Both the position numbers and the translations under genes were made by a program. Below the pieces are notes generated by a model. The model did no database searches. It saw only the letters and a program-made list of their open reading frames with translations, and had not been told where the DNA came from. 64,000 bases of DNA from Gymnothorax reevesii (taxonomy: Eukaryota; Chordata; Actinopteri; Anguilliformes; Muraenidae), in contig CM056573.1 of the NCBI GenBank assembly GCA_029721435.1, positions 98,757,447 to 98,821,446 of the forward strand. The letters are read 5' to 3'. Below are positions 39,301-48,300 of the stretch, one piece after another. Numbering within the stretch: the first letter of the stretch is position 1; every line of letters begins with the position of its first letter.

Positions 39301-42300
39301 AAACAGCTTGATTGCTATGATCCCGATCATATGATAAGATATGATAAGATCACATATTGAAAATAAATGTGTAACCTGTCTTGCATTGTTGTCCATGTAT
39401 GTTAATGACAAAATTTTAAGCAGCAACAGGGTCAAATAATAGGAACACGCTATCTATTGTTTCTCTTGCCAATGATGCAGGCAGAAGAAATAAATGAGCA
39501 ACCGTCGTATTTCATTCCAACTTCATAAGTTTGAATGATCTGACGTAGTTTTTGTTTGGAAATTCCATTCAAGTTCGCAAATGGTAATAATTTGAGAATG
39601 CCTCATATTCGTAATGCTAAATATAGACGTAAGCGGTACAGAAAACAAGCCTGAAGCAGCAAAGTAAAATGCAACATTAACGCATCATGCAGATATAGGA
39701 CAGAGGCTTCTATATTCCAACATGAGGAGCTCATTTGATAAGTGAATCGATTGCTGAACAATGATCAAGAATAAGGATGGATTCAGACAAATTTTATCAT
39801 AATTTCCTTTTCACTTAACAGTTGTTGCGGCATACAAAATTCTGGACGCAAAAGGTTTGTTTGCGGAGGGTATGGTCGTGAAAAATCAATAAATTGATGC
39901 ATGTAATCACAGAATAAAAATCCAAATTTGTCTTTGGTAACGGTCATGACTTATTGGACACAACTTGATTTTTATTACTTGAGTTCATATTTTTCAAAAT
40001 CGACAGAAATTAGCGGTCAAGAAGTTAGTTTATGGGTTAAAGGAAAGTCAGTCTTCTATGGAGTAGCAGTACATTTGTGCCGTGCCACTCACTCAAGACC
40101 AGCCTGCCGTGGTAACAGTTGTTATTACTGCAGACACATCCGGAAACAACTGCAGCCTGAAAATTTCAGTCTAATAATGTCTGACCAGAAAAGTTTTGTG
40201 ACAAAGTGGAATTTATTAACTGGACTACGAGTAAATAACTTAAGGGCAAATGCACATGATACTTACTGATTTTATATCCCAACATCCACTTTGATAAAAA
40301 CATATTTTTTGATGTCACATTTTGGTGTCCTTATTTGAGCCAAAAATCATTTTAATGAATTTAATATCAAAAAAAGAACTACTTGGGTTCAAGTGGTGGT
40401 TTTACCCTCTCTATATACCTTATGTCTGCTAAACAAAATTAACATGAATTAAATACATCAATCTATCTGCTGATAATAAAACAATAAAAAAACAACTAAC
40501 CCTGAAACCTCTCCAGTATCATGAAAGGAACATATTTATATTGACATATTTATGAATTAAAGTGAATTTGTGTTTCTATGCTTTTCTTTTTTTCAGTGCT
40601 GTTGTCCCTTTAAAATGGAGCATCATGTGACATTACCTACCACACTCAACAGTCAGGGTACCATCTTGCCAAACTTCTTTAATGGCCGTCTTCTAGTACT
40701 TTGCCACCACTTGACCAAGGCACTCTCAGCTGCAATGCATCAATCATTGCTTTAAATATCCAATAGCTGTTTTAATAAAGACTTGTAATATTTGTACCCT
40801 CAGCTTGGGGTGCCGCAGACTATTTACCTCTCACTTTTGGTTCATTTTAGTTTTTTTTTTTTTTTTTTTGAGACAAAAGAAAAGATTAGGTAAATATTGC
40901 ATAGTAGTGAGCCACTAATTGTGATAATGTCATTCAATTAACCCAGAGATCAGAATGAGGGGATGAACAAACTTCTTTATTCGCTGTCATTTTGTTAGTG
41001 TCAGCTTTATGCGAGTTAAAATGAGTTTTACTGATGATTCAACTAACAGCAACATCATTCACTAATAATTCAAAATTTCACTGGCACATGTAGGTTTCAT
41101 AAATTTCCAAACAAATGGCAGCACTGATATTTTGGTTTATGCAATGCTCTTTTTGGTTCAGTAATTGTGGAATGCCATTTAATCAACAAAAACATTCTAT
41201 GTGCTTCTGGAGACAACACCCTCACATGGAGTTATGTTTATTAATAATAATAATAATAATAATAATGCATCAATTTTATATAGCACTTTTCTGCTTACTG
41301 GGCACTCAAAGACGCTTCACAAGGATACATTATTCATTCACACACACATTCATGCTCTGATGGTGGTAAACTACATTTTTGTAGCCACAGCTGCCCTGGG
41401 GCAGACTAACGGAAGCGTGGCTGCCAGTATGCGCCTACGGCTCCTCCGACCACCACCAAACATTCACACACAGCCATACAGTATTCCTATATATTGCATG
41501 TTTTATTACCGTTGACTGCTCAAATGTGGGTGTAGGACTCCAGCTTTGTGCTAAACATAACGCTGGCCCTAGCCCTACTCAGCTCCAACACTACATCCAA
41601 CTGTAGCTGCATATTCCCAGAACAGCCCACTGCTTGGACGGAAAGGGAAAGGGCATTTGATCAAAGAAAAATGAAAACCATATCTTTGCCCCCCAGCTGT
41701 TGCCTAGACATGACACTCTCACATTAAATCAACACTTTGACCTTTTGCCACACACCAGCTGATCCCACAGTCCTCATCTCCAACTGGAACTGTCACGTTT
41801 GTTTTCATGACCCAAGAATATTATGTCCAAGCAGCCAAGAAAAAAAAGAAGAAAAACATAACTCTACATGCCATTGAAACCTGAGGTAATCAGGTGATAT
41901 TGTTTAACCCTTACTGGTGGCTCAATATTGCTGACTTTTGACCAAGACCTTATCTAAAATGTTTTATCGAGCAGATTTGTCGCAGTCATAAAATTTTGAA
42001 GAGGACATCCCAATTCATTTAAGAGTTCCACTTGAAACATGGCCAAATCTAAAAAGAAAAAAAACTTGGTCTCAAATCTCCATTGAACATTGCCTATTAG
42101 GTAGCAGCAAACAGTCTGATTTAAGTTATCCATGTCCAAAACTGCAAGAGCAGTATCAGACTTGCCCTGAAACACAGCAGGAGGAGAAAGAAATGTATTG
42201 AGGAAAAAGTATGCACAGTTAGCACACATACTTGGGAAGTATAAGCACTCCCACCTCTGGGTGGTGTCATGTTACAGGTTTTCCCTTTGAATATTTTCTG

Positions 42301-45300
42301 CCTTAATTAGAGCTGTTTTCGGCTTCTGGGTATTTTTCTTTATTGACAAGACTGTTTTGGTCTTATTTGTGATGTTTCTCACATCTTTTGTCCTGGTTGT
42401 CTCTTTTTTACCATCGTCAAGGAGCTAACAACGTTCTTTTTGCTAATCGGCTGTCTTTTCCTGTTCGCATTCCATCTGCTGACTGCTTGTGTGGCTGATT
42501 AGTAATAGGTCTGAGGTGTGTGAAGTCTATATATTACCCAGGGCTCCAGCACTTCTTTTTGTTAGAGTCATCTTGCACTGCCTCAGTTTAGGCAGAAGTT
42601 TTGTCTGCTGATGTGTGGTTAGCATTAGCCAAGAATTTTGTAAGCAGTGTCTTACCTTGTGCTGAATTCTTTATTTTTGCTCATAAAATTTGTCTTTTTC
42701 TACTGCGCTTCTTTGGTGTTTTAGAATCTGCATGGTATTTTGCTTCTAGCTCTTTCTTAGGGGCTGGTAGTAGGTTTACTCCTGAAGCCTCAGTTGTTCG
42801 GTTTTCTTTGCATTGGGATTTTCCCAAAGGAGTGTACCTTTTTTGAGTTACGTTATTTTGGGGATTGGTCCCTTCCTGTCCATCTCCTTTGAGACTTAAG
42901 TAGTTCAGGTCTTCGTGCCTTAGCTTTTCATCTGAATATTGTGCACTCTACCGAGGCCACTCTTCACCATTCCTTCAGGTGGAGACAGTAATGTCACATG
43001 AACAGGATGCTACAGCACACTTTACCGCGAATGTAACAATAAACTTCAAATTCAGTACTGAACAAGAAATGACTTTGATTCCAGAGTGATATCCAACTTT
43101 TTCTCCTGCATGGTACCCTAGGAATTACAGTTCAAAGAACATAGGATGAGAAGAATAAAACGTCAGCACAGAACATTCAGAAGATACAGAACATTAAAGA
43201 GAACTTGTACCACGTCCAAAACAACCTCTCAATTATGCTGAGTTGCTGAGAATATCAATCTTTCAGCAGCAATATCTTTATGTCTGAAGTGAAGCCCCAC
43301 TGTATTATTAGAAATGTACAACCATTAAAATGGGGGGATAGCGAGAAGAAATTAAAGGTGGGCCAATAGCACATGGGGGAGGTTAGCCCTGTAGTAAGGC
43401 CAGGTGACTGTAAAAAGAGCCACACAATACCCACACAAGCAGGCTGTGCTGGATGAGTAGGTAAAGCATGGGACTTCCACGCAGATGAACATGGTTTAAA
43501 TCCCCTGTAAAATCATGCATTGATTCATCACTTTTAGACTTAGTTGCCATTGTTTTCTGTTTTCTTTATAATTGTCAAATCTCAGTCACAGTTCCGTTAA
43601 CTTTAGGCAACAAAAATATTTGGTTCGGTTTCAGCAACAAACTCTTTCTTTCAGTTTAGGCATCAAAACTATTCTGTTAGGTTTAGGACAAGACCTTAGT
43701 TTGGGTTAAAATAGACACTTTCATAATGTTAGCCATGTCTTCAAAAAGCTGTCCCACAGACAGCTCTCTGGCAGAAACCCTGCAGGGCTAACTTCTCCCA
43801 TGTGTGTTACAAAAACACCTAACACAAGCAAATTATGCCACTCAGGTTTTCCACAAGCACAGGACTTAGTTTGGGTAGAGTGGGTTGAGTGGTTTGTACA
43901 CAAATAAAATCCTACCATCCCCTCACACCCAGAGCTGAAGGTGCAGAGACTGAGGTGCTGTTATGAATCTTTTAAAGAGGAACTCCAATGGTGTGTTCAG
44001 TTCATTGTTTCCTTTTGTTGCGTTTTAAATATCATTTACTGTAAGAATAAGTACTTTGTTGCAAGTGATCAGGTTTTTTCAGTATCTCCTCTCTCATTAT
44101 AGTGGGACATAGCAGTAACAGCAGTATGGGGTTACAAATAGTGACAGGCTGACAATCTAGAACCAGGGCAGCCCAACCAAACCGCAGGCAACCAAACATC
44201 AGCTGCCTTGGGCTCCAATTAATTCACATTCTGACATTGCTTTTCAACATACTCTTGTCTGCTGGAGCCAAACGAGTGAATTCTGAAATATTTAAGGAAC
44301 TCTCTATTACTGGGTACACTGACACTAATTCCATAGTTCAGTACTTGTAAACTATGTCTGCGCCAAAAATTCCCATGAAAATACACACAGTTATAATTTT
44401 AGGCTTGTTTTCTGATGGTAGCCCTAGATTTTCAGCCAGTCTCTGCCCCGCCCACATTTAGGTCCAAAATCGGCAGGATTGACACATCAACCTGCTGACA
44501 TCATCTAAGGAACGAGACAAGCTCAGTTGAGCTCGTTTTTCTATACTGCCTATGGGACACAAATTGCAGAAGGTTAACAAAAATTGTTCTTTTCACGCGA
44601 AATTTTGGGAAACGGCAAAGCAAATGCCAACCAGATGCACTGTAGCGGGTTGTAGTAACGTATCCAAAGAAGGCGTCAGCCTTCATCGATTTCCAAAAGA
44701 TGAAAAAATAAGTAAAATTTGGGCGCGAGTCTGGGGTGAAACTCACTCAGGCAAAATGGCAAGGACCAAGCGACAATACTAGTGTGATTTGTAGCGACCA
44801 CTTCAACGATTCCGACTTCAAGGATGATGGGTTTTGGTGTGAGTTTGCGATGAAAAAGATGAGAAAAATCAAGCCAGATGCTATCTCGAAAATCAAAAGT
44901 CCATTTGAGGAGGGAAGCACCGAGGAAAAGTGTAAAAAGAAGAGCAGACCGGGCACCGAAAAACAGAAGAAAATGAAGGTAGGCCACTATTAAACAATTA
45001 TAACGTGTTAGCAACGCCAGCGCTTCAGCAGGGCTTTTGTTATAGACACTATAGAGCTTAATAGAGCGCTGGCTTCGGCTAGCACTTAGCAGGCTTTGGC
45101 TTGCATTCCATACGTTTTATGCCTTCTCTTTGCCAGCGCTCTATTAAGCTGCTTTCACACCGGATGCGAAACGTGTGTATTTGCCTCTTTGCATTGACTT
45201 TGAATGTAATCTGTCTTGCTAAAAATTTGTTTAGCGTCCTGTGTGAAAGTGCTTCCCCCTAGCTGCTGCGCGTCTAGTTGCATGCTGCCACTGTCTTGAC

Positions 45301-48300
45301 TCTTGTCTCGGTATTCCAATTTTTTTCTCTTTGTCAGATCAAAATATTGTTTTTGTTGGATGTCCGCTATTAAACTCTTATTTCAAGGCTTACTCTAAAA
45401 TAGACCAAATTGTTGGGAAATGTACAAACAGTTATAGAAATAATTATTATTATTTTTTTTTTTTTTTAATTTGGCATCTCCAATCCCACCCGAATTTGGA
45501 ATGCCCAATTGGGGAACTAAGTACAAAGCTTGCTCGTATGCGACCCCTTGCTGCCAACTCAGGATAGTGAAGACAGTTCACGGCTCTCCTCCGAAGCACG
45601 TGCCTGTCAGCCACTGATTCTTATACACTCGCTGGTTGAATCTTCGCAAGTTCAGAGCGAGGGCGGAGGATACCCGGACATGAACCAAGCCGAATTCTTC
45701 CTGACGAGCGCCCATCTGGCCAACAGGAGGCGCTGGAGCAACGAACAAAGCTATTATCGAATGCCCAAATCCGGCAGTCCCTTCCCAATTTGTAACCCTG
45801 AAGCGCGATAGCCAATTGTGCGCTACTCTGAAAAAGCTGCCGACCCCTGCCGGTGGGTACGCCGAGGCTCGAACCCGCGACGTGATGATCACCTCTGCAC
45901 TGCAGCGCAGTGCCTTAACCGTGTGAGCCACCCGGCAGCTCTAGAAATTATTTTAATTAAATATGAAAATATATCTCCATTACATTAGGTGGCGCAAGCT
46001 AAGCTAGCGGCTTGCTGAAGAACCAAACACCTGGATAATGCCTTCAGCAGTAGCTTTCGCAGAGGGTGAACGCGAGTGAACCACAGCTAGTCCATTTAGT
46101 GCGTCTCTGATTGCCCGTTAAGAAAAACAGTGTAAGATGAAATAAAAAAATATACATATTGCAAATTTTTCCTTTGCTCATAGGGTAAATCATATCAGAT
46201 TTTAAGTTACTAAGCACTGGGGAGACAAAAACATGTAATGAAGTGATCAACATGATATTTTTACATGTAGTCTTACATACTGGCAATGCAGCAAATTGGT
46301 CCTGAGTTCTTTAGATGACGTCGCGCTAAGAAAGGGCGGCATTATCGATTGTAGCGATTCAAAAGGGGCATTCCCAGGGCAAGTAGAAAGTTACTAATTG
46401 CACATTGATAAATCCTTATCATTAACACGCGGGCAGTGTCAATTCAGATCCACAGTAGTACTGGTGCCCATTGTGTATTTGTCAGGGTTGCCTGAGTGTG
46501 CTTGATCAGAGATATAGCAAGTAAACGAATAAAATGTACATATCAGGAAAAGTAGGGCATTGTCAAATGCGCTGAGGCAAAGCCTCCCATGGAGCAGGTG
46601 GCTAAGCGGTAAAACATTGAATGATTCTCTCCGAAAAAAGGCCAAAACCATCTGTGTCATCTGTTTTTTTAAGTACAGTGGATGTTGTCCGTCTTAGGTG
46701 CTAAATAGATTTTGTTCAGTGTACGCACATAAAGGATGTTGCATATAATGGATAAAATGTGCTGGTCCAATTTAATCTGTTACAGTGCAGTGAAAAAGTA
46801 TTTGCCCCCCTCCTGAGTTCTCACTTTTGCACATTTTTCACACTTGTATGTTTCAGATCATCAAACAAATTTTAATATATGACAAAGATAACCCGAGTAA
46901 ATACCAAGTGCAGTTTTGAAATGATGATTTCATCTAAGGGGAAAAAGCTATCCATACCTACCTGGCCCTATGTGAAAAGGAATTGCCCCCCTTGTTAAAT
47001 CATGAATTAACTGTGATTAACCACATTTTTTAAGTGCAATTTCATTAGCCACACCAAGGCCTGATTACTACCAGACCTGTTTAATCAAGAAATCACTTAA
47101 ATAGAACTTGTTTGACAAAGTAAGCTAAAAGATCTTAAAAAGCAACATGTCATGCTGCGAATTAAAGAAATTCAAGGACAGATGAGAAACAAAGAAATTG
47201 AAATCTATCAGTCTGGAAAGGGTGGCAAAGCCATTTGATTTGGGACTCCAGCGAATCACAGTGAAAGCCATTATTCACAAATAGAGAAAACTTGGTGGTG
47301 AACCTTCCCAGGAGTGGCCGGCCTACCAGAATTACTCCAAAAGTGCATCAACGACTCATCCAGGAGGTCACTAAAGAACCCAGAACAACCTCACTTGCCT
47401 CATTTAAAGTTAGTATTCATGATTAAACAATAATAATAATGCATCAATTTTATATAGCGCTTTTTTGGACACTCAAAGACGCTTTACAATGGAGGCATTA
47501 TTCATTCACTCACACATTCACGCTCTGATGGTGGTAAACTACGTTTTTGTAGCCACAGTTGCCCTGGGGCAGACTGACGGAAGCGTGGCTGCCAGTATGC
47601 GCCTACGGCCCCTCCGACCACCACCAAACATTCACACAGCCATACAGGAGGGAGGGAGGGTTCCTATATATACACACAATAAGAAAGAGACTGGGCAAAA
47701 ATTGCAATTATGGGAGGTTCCAAGGCAAAAACTACTGCTGGCCAAAAAGAACACAAGGGCTCGTCTCGCATTTGCCAAAATACATCTTGATGATCCCCAA
47801 GACTTTTGGGAAAATATTCTATGGACTGACAAGACAAAAGTTGAACTTTTTGGAAGGAGTGCATCCCGTTACATCTGGCGTAAAACAAACACAATTTCGT
47901 AAGTAGGACATCATACCAAAGGTCAAACATGCTGGTGGTAGTGTGTGTTGTGATTTACGAAATGAACCAAGAGCGACAACCAGTAGAATGCAAAAAGGAG
48001 GCTTTATTTCTGAAGGGGGAAACCCCCCAACAGAGCTGGCAACGGTACAAAGTCCACAATCCAAAAACAGTATCCAATGGGCGTAATCCAGAATCGTAAC
48101 CAGGGCACCAATAACAAAGTTCGTGGTCAGACAAAAAGGGTTCGGTACACAGGCGTAGGTTTGGAGGAGAAACAAACTCATAAGCCAAAGACAGTCCGAA
48201 TCCAAAACCAGGGCAGTAATCACAAAATCAAGGTCGGGCAGAAAAAGGTCAAAACTCACAGATGCAACAATATCCAAAAAGGGCAAACCAAAATCAATAG

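Noticed and set aside
45861..45945. Possible tRNA gene on the minus strand
   Set aside because: A and B boxes are present but the cloverleaf is not, and a 400-bp body with an A tail follows. It fits a tRNA-derived SINE.
47819..48286. 155-codon minus-strand ORF
   Set aside because: It lies across the border of a solo LTR and a Tc1 relic, with no recognisable domain.
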